Source: Streptomyces sp. I6 (GTDB lineage Bacteria; Actinomycetota; Actinomycetes; Streptomycetales; Streptomycetaceae). Taken from it: a stretch of 64,000 nucleotides of DNA. The position numbers were made by a program, and so were the translations under genes. The notes under the pieces are model-generated. The model worked only from the letters and a program-made list of their open reading frames with translations. It was not told where the DNA came from and ran no database searches. Location: positions 1,829,501 to 1,893,500 of the forward strand of contig RHDP01000001.1 of the NCBI GenBank assembly GCA_003725745.1. Direction: 5' to 3'. This document shows, piece after piece, positions 44,374 through 54,127 of the stretch. Each line of letters starts with the position of its first letter. Position 1 is the first letter of the stretch.

Positions 44374-45642
44374 TTACGGGGCGGGTGCGACAGCGCTGAG
44401 CGGAGTGCCCGGATCGGCGAGGGCGTACGTGTCGACGGCGCTGCGGGAGCGGATCAGGTGCTGGATGTCCTGTGTGACGTCCCACACGTTCACGTTCATC
44501 CCGGCGAGGACCTTGCGGTCCTTGAGCCAGAAGGCGATGAACTCGCGCTTGCCCGCGTCGCCGCGCAGCACGACCTGGTCGTAGGTGCCGGGCGGGGCCC
44601 AGCCGGAGTACTCCATGCCGAGGTCGTACTGGTCGGAGAAGAAGTACGGGACCCGGTCGAAGGAGACGTCGCGGCCGAGCATGGCGCGGGCGGCGGCGGG
44701 ACCGCCGTGCAGGGCGTTGGCCCAGTGCTCCACGCGCAGCCTGATGCCGAGCAGGGGGTGGTGGACGGCCGCGACGTCGCCGGCGGCGTAGATGTCCGGG
44801 TCGGAGGTGCGCAGGGAGGCGTCCACGGCGACACCGCCGCCGTGTGCGCGGTCGACGAGCGCCAGTCCGGCGGTCTCGGCGAGAGCGGTGCGGGGGGCGG
44901 CGCCGATCGCGGCGAGGACGCTGTGGGCGGGGTGCTCGTCGCCGTCCTCGGTACGGGCGGCGAGCACCATGCCGTCCTGTCCGACGATCTCGGAGAGCCG
45001 GCTGCCGAAGTGGAAGCGGACACCTCGCTCCCGGTGCAGGTCGGCGAAGAGCTGCCCCAGCTCGGGGCCGATGACCTGGTGGAGCGGAGTGGGCTCGGGC
45101 TCGACGACGGTGACCTCGGCCCCGTAGCCGCGGGCGGCGGCCGCGGCCTCCAGCCCGATCCAGCCCGCCCCGGCGATCACCAGATGGCCGTTGTCGCGGC
45201 CGAGGGCGGCCAGGACCTGGCGCAGCCGGTCGGCGTGGGCGAGCCGGCGCAGATGGTGGACGCCGGCCAGGTCCGTCCCCGGCACCTCGAGGCGGCGCGG
45301 CTCGGCGCCGGTGGCGAGCAGCAGCTTGTCGTAGTGGACGGTGGTGCCGTCGCCGAGCAGTACGGAGCGGCCCTCCCGGTCGACGGCGGTGACGGACTGG
45401 CCGAGATGCAGCTCGACGTCGTGCCGGGCGTACCAGGCGGGCTCGTGGACGAAGACGGAGTCCCTCTCCTCCTTGCCGGTCAGATACCCCTTGGACAGAG
45501 GTGGCCGTTCGTACGGGTGGTCGCGTTCGTCACCGATGATGATCACCCGGCCGGTGAAGCCCTCGGCACGGAGGGTCTCCGCCGCCTTGGCCCCGGCGAG
45601 TCCCCCACCCACGATGACGAAAGTCCGATGTGCGTCGACCAC
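44374..45642 (-). CDS. NAD(P)/FAD-dependent oxidoreductase
   Basis: A 422-residue ferredoxin-reductase-type flavoprotein: FAD-binding VIVGGGLAGAKAAETLR near residue 9, NAD-binding VIAGAGWIGLEAAAAARGYG near 155, FAD C-motif DIYAAGDVAAVHH near 280, and a C-terminal reductase-type domain with FLLxxRKVLAGMN-like sequence. It would pass electrons from NAD(P)H to a ferredoxin or similar protein. GTG start with GGAGG upstream. Separated from dnaG by only nine bases, so the two are co-transcribed, though no mechanistic link is known. Confidence 0.88.
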   Translation of the reverse strand: MVDAHRTFVIVGGGLAGAKAAETLRAEGFTGRVIIIGDERDHPYERPPLSKGYLTGKEERDSVFVHEPAWYARHDVELHLGQSVTAVDREGRSVLLGDGTTVHYDKLLLATGAEPRRLEVPGTDLAGVHHLRRLAHADRLRQVLAALGRDNGHLVIAGAGWIGLEAAAAARGYGAEVTVVEPEPTPLHQVIGPELGQLFADLHRERGVRFHFGSRLSEIVGQDGMVLAARTEDGDEHPAHSVLAAIGAAPRTALAETAGLALVDRAHGGGVAVDASLRTSDPDIYAAGDVAAVHHPLLGIRLRVEHWANALHGGPAAARAMLGRDVSFDRVPYFFSDQYDLGMEYSGWAPPGTYDQVVLRGDAGKREFIAFWLKDRKVLAGMNVNVWDVTQDIQHLIRSRSAVDTYALADPGTPLSAVAPAP

Positions 45643-46106
45643 TTGATGCCTCCCTGTTCACGGCCGGAGGTCCCGGAGGTGTCCTCCGGGATGACACAGC
45701 ACGCTACGCCGCCTTACTGCGAGCGTCCCGCACGGAGCGTGATGGCGGAAGAGGGGCGCCCCGGCGGGCGTACCGGAACGGCTTGTTCCGACCCCGTGAT
45801 CGCGAGGCGCACGATCCGGCGCGAAGCGGGTGCGGGGGGGCGCGCGGTAACCGCGTATGCGCCGGGAGGGAGGGCGGCCGGGCGGGCGGAACCCGGCAGG
45901 GCGGCCGCCCGGCGGCCACCGGGCGCGGACCACCAGGGCGCGGGGGCGAAGGCGCCGCCGCGGACCCGACGGATCAGCCGGCAGGCATGCGGGCCGGCCG
46001 GGCGGCCATGCCGGCCACCTGGCGGGGATGCGTGCGGGCCTGCCTGCAGGCGGGCGCAGCCCGGTGCGCAGGGCGCGGGGGCGAAGGCTCCGGCGGACCC
46101 GACGGA
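45643..46106. repeat. Intergenic with duplicated dgt downstream flank
   Basis: No gene seen. A 40-45-base segment beginning AGGGCGCGGGGGCGAAGGC and ending GACCCGACGGATCA occurs at 45935-45978 and again at 46070-46109; the second copy runs into the dgt stop codon. The rest is Gly/Arg-type GC-rich sequence with GGCCGGCCGGGCGG repeats. Confidence 0.6.
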
Positions 46107-47447
46107 TCACCGGGCGTGCGGGCGCAGCCTCGCGTGCAGGGCGCGGGCGGAGGCGTCGGTGAGCGAGGCGATCTGGTCGACGATCACCCGCTTGCGGGCC
46201 CGGTCGTCCGGGGCGCTGTCGAACATCGCCCGGAACTGCGGGTCCAGCCCCTCGGGCACCCGGGCGGCCAGGGCCTCGGCCAGTTCGGCGACGACGACGC
46301 GCTGGTCCGCGCGCAGGGCCTCCTGCTCGGCGCGCTGCATCACATAGCGGTCCGCGACCGCCTTGAGCACCGCGCACTCCAGACGGGTCCGCTCCGGGAC
46401 GACCAGTTCGGCGGCGTACCGGGTGAGCCTGCCGGTGCCGTACGCCTGCCGGGTGGCGCCCTCGGCGGCCAGGCAGAAACGGCCGATGAGCTGGCTGGTG
46501 GCGTCCTTGAGCCGGGCCTGGGCCACGGCCGAGCCGTCGTAGCCGTGCGGCCACCACTCCTGGTCGACGAGGCGGTCGAGGGCGTCGGCAAGGGCCCGCG
46601 GATCGGTGTCCCCGGGCACGTAGCGGCCGACGGCGACCGCCCAGATCGCGCCGCGCTCGGTCTCGGACAGCAGCACGTTCGGGTCGATGTGGCCCGCGTG
46701 CAGACCGTCCTCGAAGTCGTGCACGGAGTACGCCACGTCGTCGGCCCAGTCCATGACCTGGGCCTCGAAGCACTTGCGGTACGCCGGGGCGCCCTCCCGC
46801 ACCCAGGCGAAGACCGGCAGGTCGTCCTCGTACACGCCGAACTTGGGCGAGTCGGGGTCGGTGGGGTGGCCGCCTCGGCTCCAGGGGTACTTGGTGGCCG
46901 CGTCGAGTGCCGCACGGGTGAGGTTCAGCCCGACGCTGATCAGTTCGCCGCCCGCCGCACCGGCGGTGGAGGTGACCGCTCCGGAGCGGACGAAGGCCTT
47001 CGGCTCGATCCGGGTGAGCAGCCGCAGCGACTGGGCGTTGCCCTCGAAGCCGCCGCAGTCCCCGGCGACCTCGTTGAGGGCCTGCTCGCCGTTGTGCCCG
47101 AAGGGCGGATGGCCCAGGTCGTGGGCGAGGCAGGCGGCCTCCACGAGATCGGGGTCGCAGCCGAGGGCAGCGCCCAGCTCCCTGCCGACCTGGGCGCACT
47201 CCAGGGAGTGCGTCAGGCGGGTACGGGGGCTCGGGTCCCAGGCCGCGCTTCGCGAACCGGGCGTGACCACCTGCGTCTTGCCCGCGAGCCGCCGCAGCGC
47301 GGCGGAGTGCAGCACCCGCGCGCGGTCGCGCTGGAAGGCCGTGCGGCCGGGGCGCTTGTCGGGCTCGGGCGCCCAGCGCGCGGTGGCCGCGTCGTCGTAG
47401 TCGCAGCTCTCGCCGAGGCCGGTGGGCGTGCTCGTGGTGCCTTCCAT
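46107..47447 (-). CDS. dgt: Deoxyguanosinetriphosphate triphosphohydrolase-like protein
   Basis: A 446-residue HD-superfamily dNTPase. It contains [21 protein letters not shown], then the metal-binding H...HD motif: [18 protein letters not shown] (His) and [16 protein letters not shown] (HD), with a distal [18 protein letters not shown] (Asp). It hydrolyses dNTPs to nucleosides plus triphosphate and may help control dNTP pools, which suits proximity to dnaG. The frame continues far upstream as a shadow of cbiX; the ATG at 47447 begins [20 protein letters not shown], the usual family start. cbiX ends 38 bases upstream on the same strand, so they may share a transcript. Confidence 0.93.
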   Translation of the reverse strand: MEGTTSTPTGLGESCDYDDAATARWAPEPDKRPGRTAFQRDRARVLHSAALRRLAGKTQVVTPGSRSAAWDPSPRTRLTHSLECAQVGRELGAALGCDPDLVEAACLAHDLGHPPFGHNGEQALNEVAGDCGGFEGNAQSLRLLTRIEPKAFVRSGAVTSTAGAAGGELISVGLNLTRAALDAATKYPWSRGGHPTDPDSPKFGVYEDDLPVFAWVREGAPAYRKCFEAQVMDWADDVAYSVHDFEDGLHAGHIDPNVLLSETERGAIWAVAVGRYVPGDTDPRALADALDRLVDQEWWPHGYDGSAVAQARLKDATSQLIGRFCLAAEGATRQAYGTGRLTRYAAELVVPERTRLECAVLKAVADRYVMQRAEQEALRADQRVVVAELAEALAARVPEGLDPQFRAMFDSAPDDRARKRVIVDQIASLTDASARALHARLRPHAR

Positions 47448-47485
47448 GCCCCTGACGGTAACGCGGGCCGCCTCGGCGGCGTGAC

Positions 47486-48499
47486 TCAGGCAGTGACCAG
47501 CGGACGCGGGGCGGCGGCCTCGTACGGGGCGTCCCGGGCCGCGTCGTAGCGGTGGAGGACGAGCCGGGCGAGCGCGGGGTGGTCGCCGAGGGGGGCGGCC
47601 GCGACCCACGGCGCCGCGCTGCGGGACGCGGTGGCGAACCGGCCGGGCGCGGTGAAGTACGAGGCGAGCGCGACCCGGTGCCGGCCGCGCGCCGCCAGCG
47701 CCCGCAGCGCCTCGGGGACGGTGGGCGAGGTGGCGGAGGCGTAGGCGGGGACGACGGGCACGCCGCCGAGGCGCTCGGTGAGCAGGGCTGCGGTGCGCCG
47801 GGCGTCGGCGGCGGAGGCCGGGTCGCGCGAGCCGGCGGCGGCGAGGACCACCCCGGCACCGCGGACACCGGTTTCCGCGTCCCGCCAGCCGGCTTCCACC
47901 AGCCGGTCGTGGAGGGCCTCGACGAGCAGGGGGTGCGGTCCGAGCGGCGGTGCGAGCCGGGCGCGCACCCCGGCGGCGGCCACGGCGGCGGGGATGTCGT
48001 GCCCGACGTGGAAGCCGCGTCCCAGCAGCAGCGGCACGAGCACGGCCTCGCGGCCCCGCAGCCCGGCGAGGGTGTCGGGCAGCAGCGGGGTGTCGAGTTC
48101 GATGTGCCCGAGCCGCACGTCGGCACCGGGGCGCAGCTCCCGTACCCGGTCCAGCAGGCGGTTGACGGTCCGCAGGGCTCGGGGGTCCCGGCTGCCGTGG
48201 GCGACGGCGACGAGTACGGGGGCGGCGGCGAGTACGGGGGCGGCGGCGAGTACGGGGGCGGCGGCGAGTACGGGGGCGGCGGAGCCGCACTGCGCGGTGG
48301 CCGCCGGGGCCGTGAAGGGGCCGCCCGCGGCGGCGGGCGAAAGGCTGGGAGAGGTCATGGGTCTGCGCACTCCATTGAGCTGGACATGGCCGAGCTGTGC
48401 CCCGAGCTGCGCGGTGATGCGGGTGAGCAACTGGGCGGAGCTGTCGAGGGGCAGCGGGGTCGGAAGCGGTGACTCGCGGGGGTGTGCCGGCTCCGTCAT
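47486..48499 (-). CDS. cbiX: Sirohydrochlorin chelatase, CbiX-like
   Basis: A 337-residue protein with two tandem CbiX-like halves. The first half begins [20 protein letters not shown] with the active-site His, then [32 protein letters not shown]. The second half begins [20 protein letters not shown]. It inserts Fe2+ (or Co2+) into sirohydrochlorin; here siroheme for NirB is the likely end product. Residues about 80-100 are a five-residue repeat (APVLA)n encoded by 15-base DNA repeats at 48210-48284. The start is uncertain: ATG 48499 gives [13 protein letters not shown], and a GTG at 48529 is also open. The N-terminal ~75 residues are unlike the enzyme family. Confidence 0.85.
   Translation of the reverse strand: MTEPAHPRESPLPTPLPLDSSAQLLTRITAQLGAQLGHVQLNGVRRPMTSPSLSPAAAGGPFTAPAATAQCGSAAPVLAAAPVLAAAPVLAAAPVLVAVAHGSRDPRALRTVNRLLDRVRELRPGADVRLGHIELDTPLLPDTLAGLRGREAVLVPLLLGRGFHVGHDIPAAVAAAGVRARLAPPLGPHPLLVEALHDRLVEAGWRDAETGVRGAGVVLAAAGSRDPASAADARRTAALLTERLGGVPVVPAYASATSPTVPEALRALAARGRHRVALASYFTAPGRFATASRSAAPWVAAAPLGDHPALARLVLHRYDAARDAPYEAAAPRPLVTA
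48210..48284. repeat. 15-base tandem repeat inside cbiX
   Basis: About five copies of GAGTACGGGGGCGGC (plus-strand reading), in frame with cbiX and coding for Ala-Ala-Pro-Val-Leu on the minus strand. Confidence 0.85.
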
Positions 48500-48617
48500 G
48501 AACCGATACTGGCTGCCGGAGATTGCCACGCCGTTGCGCCGTGATGACGGGTGTTTACCGCTGCCTCACCGGGGCGCGGGAGGCGATGCCAGACGGCGGG
48601 CCGCTCCGGGTGCCGGC

Positions 48618-49322
48618 TCAGGCCGCCAGCCACACCCGCAGCTCGGGGCCGGGCACGCAGCCCTGCCTGGCCGCCGCCGCCAGGTCCTCCCCGTACTCGT
48701 AGCCGACGACGGGCATGCCCGGCCAGAGGCGGGCGACGGTGGCGAGACAGCCGGACCAGGCGCGGTCGAGGTCACCGTCCGCGGCGAAGACGTTCGAGAG
48801 GCCGACGACGTACTCGCTGCGGATGACCACGGCGCCCGCGACCGTGCGGCTGCCGCCGTCGGCCGTGCCGGCGAGGACGGTCACCGTGCGGTCGGACAGC
48901 AGACGCGGGCGGAAGAGCCCGGCCAGTGCCGCGTCGCCCCCCGACCAGGCGGCCTCCCAGCGGTCGAGGTCCGGAGCGGTCCGCACGGGGCGCCAGGCGA
49001 CGTCGCCGGGCCCGACCGGCGCGGCGAGCACGGCGGGCCGGTGGATCCAGCGCGCCTGGAAGGTCACGTCGAAACCCTCCCCGGAGAGGTCCAGCCGCCC
49101 GAAGCTGTCCTTGACCGAACAGCCCCCCGCCGAACGGTCCACCCGGCCCAGCACCTCGCGGGCCGTGGCGTCGGGGGCGAGGGTGACGGCGTCCGGGTAC
49201 AGCGGCGGGGTACGCCGCTCACTGGTCCAGGCGCGGTCGCCGAACACCCCGGGTATCCCGTGCGCACGGCACATCGCGTGGCACCATTCGGCGTTGTTCC
49301 GGGCTGCGGAGACAGCGAGCAT
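48618..49322 (-). CDS. Conserved protein, GNAT-like
   Basis: A 234-residue cytoplasmic protein. It begins MLAVSAARNNAEWCHAMCRA and continues with RTPPLYPDAVTL, KDSFGRLDL, FQARWIHR, VAGAVVIRSEYVVGLSNVFA and WSGCLATVARLWPGMPVVGY. The alternation VTVLAGTADGGSRTVAGAVV... then a helix with GxP and YEYGEDL looks like an acetyltransferase fold (GNAT), but the acyl-CoA motif R/Q-x-x-G-x-G/A is not clear. I recall it as a conserved actinobacterial family of unknown role. The ATG at 49322 is the family-like start. Confidence 0.7.
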   Translation of the reverse strand: MLAVSAARNNAEWCHAMCRAHGIPGVFGDRAWTSERRTPPLYPDAVTLAPDATAREVLGRVDRSAGGCSVKDSFGRLDLSGEGFDVTFQARWIHRPAVLAAPVGPGDVAWRPVRTAPDLDRWEAAWSGGDAALAGLFRPRLLSDRTVTVLAGTADGGSRTVAGAVVIRSEYVVGLSNVFAADGDLDRAWSGCLATVARLWPGMPVVGYEYGEDLAAAARQGCVPGPELRVWLAA

Positions 49323-49533
49323 GACTCGATCATGCCCTACTCCCCGCCCCACCGGCCCGGTGTCACGGAGCGGAGAGCACTGTTCCGCCCCCGTTTACGG
49401 CGTCTGCGGGTGGCCCCCGACCGTCGAAATGGTGAGACCGCCGGTGTCCCCGCTCACATCACCCGGACGCGGCGAACCATCACGCCCCGCCGAACGTCGG
49501 AGGAGACGGGCAGACGAACCAGGGGGGTCATCG

Positions 49534-50403
49534 ATGCGGAAGCTCTCGCCGCGCCGGCGGGTGCCGGGCGGACCCGTGCGGCGCCGGGACGCGCCCGGCA
49601 GCTTCCTGCGGGGCCGGCTCGGGCCCGGCGGACCCGTGCGGCGCCCACGCGAACCCGGGACCACGCGGGCCGGGCTCGTGGCGGGCACGACTGTGCCGCG
49701 CCCGCTCGCGCCCGGCCGCTTCCTGCGGGGCCGGCTGGTGCCCCGGGCCACGCGGGCCAGGCGGCGGGCCGTGCAGACGCTGATGCTCGCGGCGGTCTGC
49801 GCGCTCGCCCCGGCGACCTGGCTGCACGCCGTGGCCGGCGACCGCACCGGCACCGTCGCCGGCTCCCCCGATCGCGATGTCGCCGTGGTGTTCGGCGCCG
49901 GGCTGCGCGAGGGCCGGCCGACCCCGTACCTGGCCCACCGGCTCGATGCCGCGGCGGAGCTGTACCGCGCCGGAAAGGTCCGGGTCGTCCTCGTCACCGG
50001 GGACAACAGCCGGGTGGACTACGACGAGCCGGACGCGATGCGTACGTACCTCGTCCGGCGCGGTGTGCCGGACGGCCGGATCGTCAGCGACCACGCGGGC
50101 TTCGACACCTGGGACTCCTGCGTCCGCGCCAAGAGGATCTTCGGCGTCGACCGGGCCGTGCTGGTGACCCAGGGCTTCCACATCAAGCGCGCGCTCGCGC
50201 TGTGCGAGGCCGCGGGGATCGAGTCGTTCGGCGTCGGCGTCGCCGAGCCCCACGACCGGGTCTGGTACTACGGCGGCGTCCGCGAGCTGTTCGCGGCCGG
50301 CAAGGCGGCGCTGGACGTCGCACTCCGGCCGGACCCGCACTTCCTGGGGCCCCGCGAGCCGGGCGTCACCGAGGCCCTGGCCGCGGCGGCCACCGCGCCC
50401 TGA
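49534..50403 (+). CDS. SanA/YdcF (DUF218) family membrane protein
   Basis: A 289-residue protein. The first ~80 residues are Arg/Pro-rich with repeats (PGSFLRGRLGPGGPVRR, PGRFLRGRLVPR). One signal-anchor helix (LMLAAVCALAPATWLHAVAG, about 84-103) leads to an exported DUF218 domain: DVAVVFGAGLREGRPTPYLA, KVRVVLVTGDN, MRTYLVRRGVPDGRIVSDHA, AVLVTQGFHIKRALALCEAA. E. coli SanA and ElyC of this family affect envelope permeability and cell-wall precursor handling. The repeats in the cytoplasmic N-terminus are unusual. The ATG is preceded by a G run (GGGGGG) serving as ribosome site. Monocistronic. Confidence 0.85.
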   Translation: MRKLSPRRRVPGGPVRRRDAPGSFLRGRLGPGGPVRRPREPGTTRAGLVAGTTVPRPLAPGRFLRGRLVPRATRARRRAVQTLMLAAVCALAPATWLHAVAGDRTGTVAGSPDRDVAVVFGAGLREGRPTPYLAHRLDAAAELYRAGKVRVVLVTGDNSRVDYDEPDAMRTYLVRRGVPDGRIVSDHAGFDTWDSCVRAKRIFGVDRAVLVTQGFHIKRALALCEAAGIESFGVGVAEPHDRVWYYGGVRELFAAGKAALDVALRPDPHFLGPREPGVTEALAAAATAP

Positions 50404-50502
50404 GCCGCTCACCGCCGCGCGCCCGGCCCGGGGAGGGCCGCGTACCGAGGCCGTAATACGGCGAGCGGGCCGCCGTAACACGGACGACGCACGCTGGGGC
50501 GC

Positions 50503-52902
50503 ATGTCCCACGCATCGGCCCCGGCGCCCGCCCTCGTCCCGACCCACTGCCCCTACTGCGCCCTGCAGTGCGGGATGAACCTGCGCGGGTCCGGGGAGAC
50601 GGTCGAGGTCGTGGAACGGGACGACTTCCCGGTCAACCGGGGCGCCCTGTGCGGCAAGGGACGTACGGCACCCGCGGTGCTCTCCTCCCGGGTCAGGCTG
50701 ACCGGGCCCCTGGTCCGACGCCCCGCCACAGGCAGGCTCGAACCGGCCACCTGGGAGGAGGCTCTCCGCGCCACCGCCGACGGGCTGCGGCGCACCCGCG
50801 CACGGCACGGGGCGGACGCCGTCGGCGTGTTCGGCGGCGGGGGCCTGACCAACGAGAAGGCCTACGCGCTCGGCAAGTTCGCCCGGGTGGTGCTCGGCAC
50901 CTCCCAGATCGACTACAACGGGCGCTTCTGCATGTCCTCGGCGGCGGCGGCGCACGGCAAGGCGTTCGGGCTGGACCGGGGACTGCCCTTCCCGCTGGAG
51001 GACGTCCCGCGCACCGGCTGCGTCCTCCTCGTCGGCTCCAACCTCGCCGAGACCATGCCCCCCGCGCTGCGGTACCTCACCGAGCTGAAGGAGAACGGCG
51101 GCACTCTGATCGTCGTCGACCCGCGCCGTACGAGGACCGCGGAGCAGGCCGACCTGCACCTCGCGCCGCGCCCCGGCACCGACCTCGCGCTCGCGCTCGG
51201 CCTGCTGCACCTGGTGGTGGCGCAGGGCCGCACCGACGAGGAGTTCATCCGGGAGCGCACGGCCGGGTGGGAGGAGGCCAGGGCGGCCGCCATGGCGCAC
51301 TGGCCCGAACTGGTCGAGCGGATCACCGGGGTGGGCGTGCCGCAGCTGCGGGCGGCCGCGGCCATGTTCTGCGACGCCCCGAACGCGATGGTCCTCACCG
51401 CCCGCGGGCCGGAACAGCAGTCGAAGGGCACGGACACCGTCGGCGCCTGGATCAACCTCGCCCTCGCCACCGGAAACGCCGGCCGGCCGCTGGCCGGTTA
51501 CGGCTGCCTCACCGGCCAGGGCAACGGGCAGGGCGGCCGGGAACACGGCCAGAAGGCCGACCAGCTCCCCGGGTACCGCAGACTCGACGACCCGGCGGCG
51601 CGTGCGCACGTGGCCGGGGTGTGGGGAGTCGACCCCGGCTCGCTGCCCGGCCCCGGCCGGAGCGCGTACGAACTGCTCGACGCGCTGGGCCGGGACGTGA
51701 GGGCGCTGCTGCTGATGGGGTCCAACCCGGTGGTGTCCGCGCCCCGGGCGGCGCACGTGGAGGGACGGCTGCGCTCCCTGGACTTCCTCGCCGTCGCCGA
51801 CGTGGTCCTGTCGGAGACGGCGGAACTGGCGGACGTGGTCCTGCCGGTGACCCAGTGGGCGGAGGAGACGGGCACGACGACGAACCTGGAGGGCAGGGTG
51901 CTGCTGCGCCGCCGGGCGCTGACACCGCCGCCGGGGGTGCGCAGCGACCTGGAGGTCATCCACGGTCTCGCCGGGCTGCTGGGACACGAGAAGGGGTTCC
52001 CCACGGACCCGGAGGAGGTCTTCGGGGAGCTGCGGCGCGCCTCCTCCGGCGGCCCCGCGGACTACGCGGGCATCAGCTACCGGCGGCTGGAGGAGGAGCA
52101 GGGCGTGTTCTGGCCCTGCCCGGAGCCTGGCTGGCACGGGCAGGGGCCTGGCCGGCACGGGCAGGGGCCTGGCCGGCACGGGCAGGGGCCTGGCCGGCAC
52201 GGGCAGGGGCCTGGCCGGCACGGGCAGGGGACGGGGGCCGGGGAGACAGGCAGCCCGGCGCAGGCACAGAGCACAGCGGCCGGAGAGACAAGCAGCCCGG
52301 CGCAGGCACAGAGCACAGCGGCCGGAGAGACAAGCAGCCCGGCGCAGAGGCCCGGCACGGAGACCGGACACCCCGGCCGGCCCGCGCGGGATCCGGGCCC
52401 GGCTGCCGGACACGGGGACGGGCCGACCGGGGAACCGCACCCGGGAACACCGCGGTTGTTCCTCGACCGGTTCGCGACGCCTGACGGGCGGGCGAGGTTC
52501 GTGCCGGTGGTGCACCGGGAAGCCGCCGAGCCCACCGACGCCGAGTACCCCGTCGTACTGACCACCGGACGGGTCGTGGCCCAGTACCAGTCGGGGGCGC
52601 AGACCCGCCGGGTGGACGAGCTGAACGCGGCCGCCCCGGGGCCGTTCGTCGAACTGCATCCACAGCTCGCGGCGCGAGTGGGGGTCGCGGAGGGCGAGCC
52701 GGTCGCGGTGGTCTCCCGCCGCGGCCGGGCGGTCGCACCGGCCCGGGTGAGCGAGGCGATCCGCCCCGACACGGTGTTCATGCCCTTCCACTGGCCGGGG
52801 GCGGGCCGCGCCAACACACTGACCAACCCGGCACTCGACCCGACGTCGAGGATGCCGGAGTTCAAGGTCTGCGCGGTGCGCCTGGAACGGGCGCCGGAGT
52901 GA
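50503..52902 (+). CDS. nasA: Assimilatory nitrate reductase catalytic subunit
   Basis: A 799-residue molybdopterin (bis-MGD) oxidoreductase of the NasA/NarB type. The [4Fe-4S] site is Cys16, Cys19, Cys23 (CPYCALQC) and Cys50 (GALCGKG). Mo-domain motifs follow: NYNGRFCMSSAAAAH-like DYNGRFCMSS (about 148), LLVGSNLAETMP (about 178) and LMGSNPVVSAPRAAH (about 405). The molybdopterin dinucleotide-binding domain starts at YPVVLTTGRVVAQYQSG (about 687). Cytoplasmic, with no Tat signal. Residues about 542-615 are in-frame tandem repeats (GRHGQGP x5, then AGETSSPAQAQST x2-3) inserted between domains, making it longer than typical. It reduces nitrate to nitrite for nirBD. SCO2473 counterpart by recall. 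Confidence 0.92.
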   Translation: MSHASAPAPALVPTHCPYCALQCGMNLRGSGETVEVVERDDFPVNRGALCGKGRTAPAVLSSRVRLTGPLVRRPATGRLEPATWEEALRATADGLRRTRARHGADAVGVFGGGGLTNEKAYALGKFARVVLGTSQIDYNGRFCMSSAAAAHGKAFGLDRGLPFPLEDVPRTGCVLLVGSNLAETMPPALRYLTELKENGGTLIVVDPRRTRTAEQADLHLAPRPGTDLALALGLLHLVVAQGRTDEEFIRERTAGWEEARAAAMAHWPELVERITGVGVPQLRAAAAMFCDAPNAMVLTARGPEQQSKGTDTVGAWINLALATGNAGRPLAGYGCLTGQGNGQGGREHGQKADQLPGYRRLDDPAARAHVAGVWGVDPGSLPGPGRSAYELLDALGRDVRALLLMGSNPVVSAPRAAHVEGRLRSLDFLAVADVVLSETAELADVVLPVTQWAEETGTTTNLEGRVLLRRRALTPPPGVRSDLEVIHGLAGLLGHEKGFPTDPEEVFGELRRASSGGPADYAGISYRRLEEEQGVFWPCPEPGWHGQGPGRHGQGPGRHGQGPGRHGQGPGRHGQGTGAGETGSPAQAQSTAAGETSSPAQAQSTAAGETSSPAQRPGTETGHPGRPARDPGPAAGHGDGPTGEPHPGTPRLFLDRFATPDGRARFVPVVHREAAEPTDAEYPVVLTTGRVVAQYQSGAQTRRVDELNAAAPGPFVELHPQLAARVGVAEGEPVAVVSRRGRAVAPARVSEAIRPDTVFMPFHWPGAGRANTLTNPALDPTSRMPEFKVCAVRLERAPE
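52126..52348. repeat. Two in-frame tandem arrays inside nasA
   Basis: Five copies of a 21-base unit (CCTGGCCGGCACGGGCAGG plus GG) at 52126-52230, then about 2.7 copies of a 42-base unit at about 52237-52348. Both unit lengths are multiples of three, so the frame is kept. Confidence 0.9.
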
Positions 52903-53128
<226 letters not shown>

Positions 53129-53557
53129 TCAACCCCGCGCGGACCAGTCGCCGCCGGGGATGGGGGTGCCGTTCGCGCGCAGTCCGCGTGCCACCGGGCC
53201 CGCCGCCAGGTACACCCAGGCCGGTACACCGCCCGACGCCGAGTGGACGGTGCGCTCGACCCGTACGAAGAGGTTGCGCGGGTCGCCGGGGCCGAAGAAC
53301 TCCTCCAGGCGGTCGAGCACGGCCACGAGTTCGCCGTACCGGTCCGGCGCCGCGGTGACGAGTTCGCCGGTGACGATGCCGTCGCCCTCGACTGCGTACG
53401 GGTAGCCCGGCCCCTCGTACAGCAGCGCGCCGCGCAGCCGGGCGGGTTCCTCGGCCTCGGTGCTCCCGCGCAGGTAGATGTCGTGGTTGTGCCGGCCGGG
53501 GCGGAGGGTGCCGTAGACGAAGAACGGCAGCCGGGACTCCCCGTGCCGGCCCGTCAC
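53129..53557 (-). CDS. Gamma-glutamylcyclotransferase/AIG2-like protein
   Basis: A 142-residue GGCT-fold protein: FFVYGTLRPGRHNHD at the N-terminus is the nucleotide-free substrate loop (YGTLRxG), then LYEGPGYPYAV, GELV and VLDRLEEFFGPG with the likely catalytic Glu. Members cyclise gamma-glutamyl compounds to 5-oxoproline or have related roles. GTG start at 53557 overlaps the cutA stop (GTGA), so translation is coupled. A C-terminal extension VARGLRANGTPIPGGDW is typical of Streptomyces members. Confidence 0.88.
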   Translation of the reverse strand: MTGRHGESRLPFFVYGTLRPGRHNHDIYLRGSTEAEEPARLRGALLYEGPGYPYAVEGDGIVTGELVTAAPDRYGELVAVLDRLEEFFGPGDPRNLFVRVERTVHSASGGVPAWVYLAAGPVARGLRANGTPIPGGDWSARG

Positions 53558-53880
53558 GCCTGCTCCGCGGTCTGCGCCGCGATCCACTCCAGGTACGCGG
53601 CGCTGCCCCGGAGCACCGGTGTCGCGATGATCTCGGGGGTGTCGTAGTCGTGGTGGGCCAGCAGATGCGCCTCCAGAGCGTCGTAGCGTTCCTCTGTGGT
53701 CTTCAGCAGGACCTGCCACTCCTCACCGGTCTCGATGGCGTTCCGCCAGTGGTACACGGAGGTGACCGGCGCGGAGACCTGCGCGCAGGCGGCCAGCCTC
53801 GCCTCCACCGCGCCGCGGGCCAGCTCCTCGGCCTTTGCGGCGCTGTCGGTGGTGGTCACAACGGTCAGGGCCCGGCTCAC
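53554..53880 (-). CDS. cutA: Divalent-cation tolerance protein CutA
   Basis: A 108-residue PII-like trimeric protein: ALTVVTTTDSAAKAEELARG, LAACAQVSAPVTSVYHWR, WQVLLKTTEERYDALEAH, YDTPEIIATPVLRGSAAYLE. All CutA1 hallmarks are present, including the conserved Y-x-W region. The name comes from copper tolerance in E. coli; the biochemical role is unsettled. The first GTG (53886) overlaps the Shine-Dalgarno GAGGAG, so the second GTG at 53880, five bases after it, is taken as the start. Coupled to the GGCT gene. Confidence 0.93.
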   Translation of the reverse strand: MSRALTVVTTTDSAAKAEELARGAVEARLAACAQVSAPVTSVYHWRNAIETGEEWQVLLKTTEERYDALEAHLLAHHDYDTPEIIATPVLRGSAAYLEWIAAQTAEQA

Positions 53881-53886
53881 GCACAC

Positions 53887-54127
53887 TCCTCGTTCGGCGC
53901 GGACGGGAACGTCCGCGCGGCTTCGGCCCCGGCAGGGGCCGGGCCCATGGCCGTACGTCTACCACCGACCCGGCCCGGTGATCCAGTACGAGCCCGGTGC
54001 CTTCCGTCCCCGGCCGGCTCACCGCTCGCCCGGCCGGGCGCGTGAGCGGGGGCGTAAGCGGGGGCGTAAGCGGGGGCGTAAGCGGGAGCGTGAGCGGGCG
54101 GGACCGGCGGGAGGGACCCGGCCGCCG
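53887..54127. repeat. Intergenic with GGGGGCGTAAGC repeats
   Basis: No gene. GGGGCGTAAGCG-type 12-base units occur about four times at 54049-54097. Confidence 0.6.

Noticed and set aside
52126-52230. Possible CRISPR-like regular repeats
   Set aside because: The 21-base copies are adjacent without spacers and lie inside the nasA frame, so they are a coding tandem repeat.
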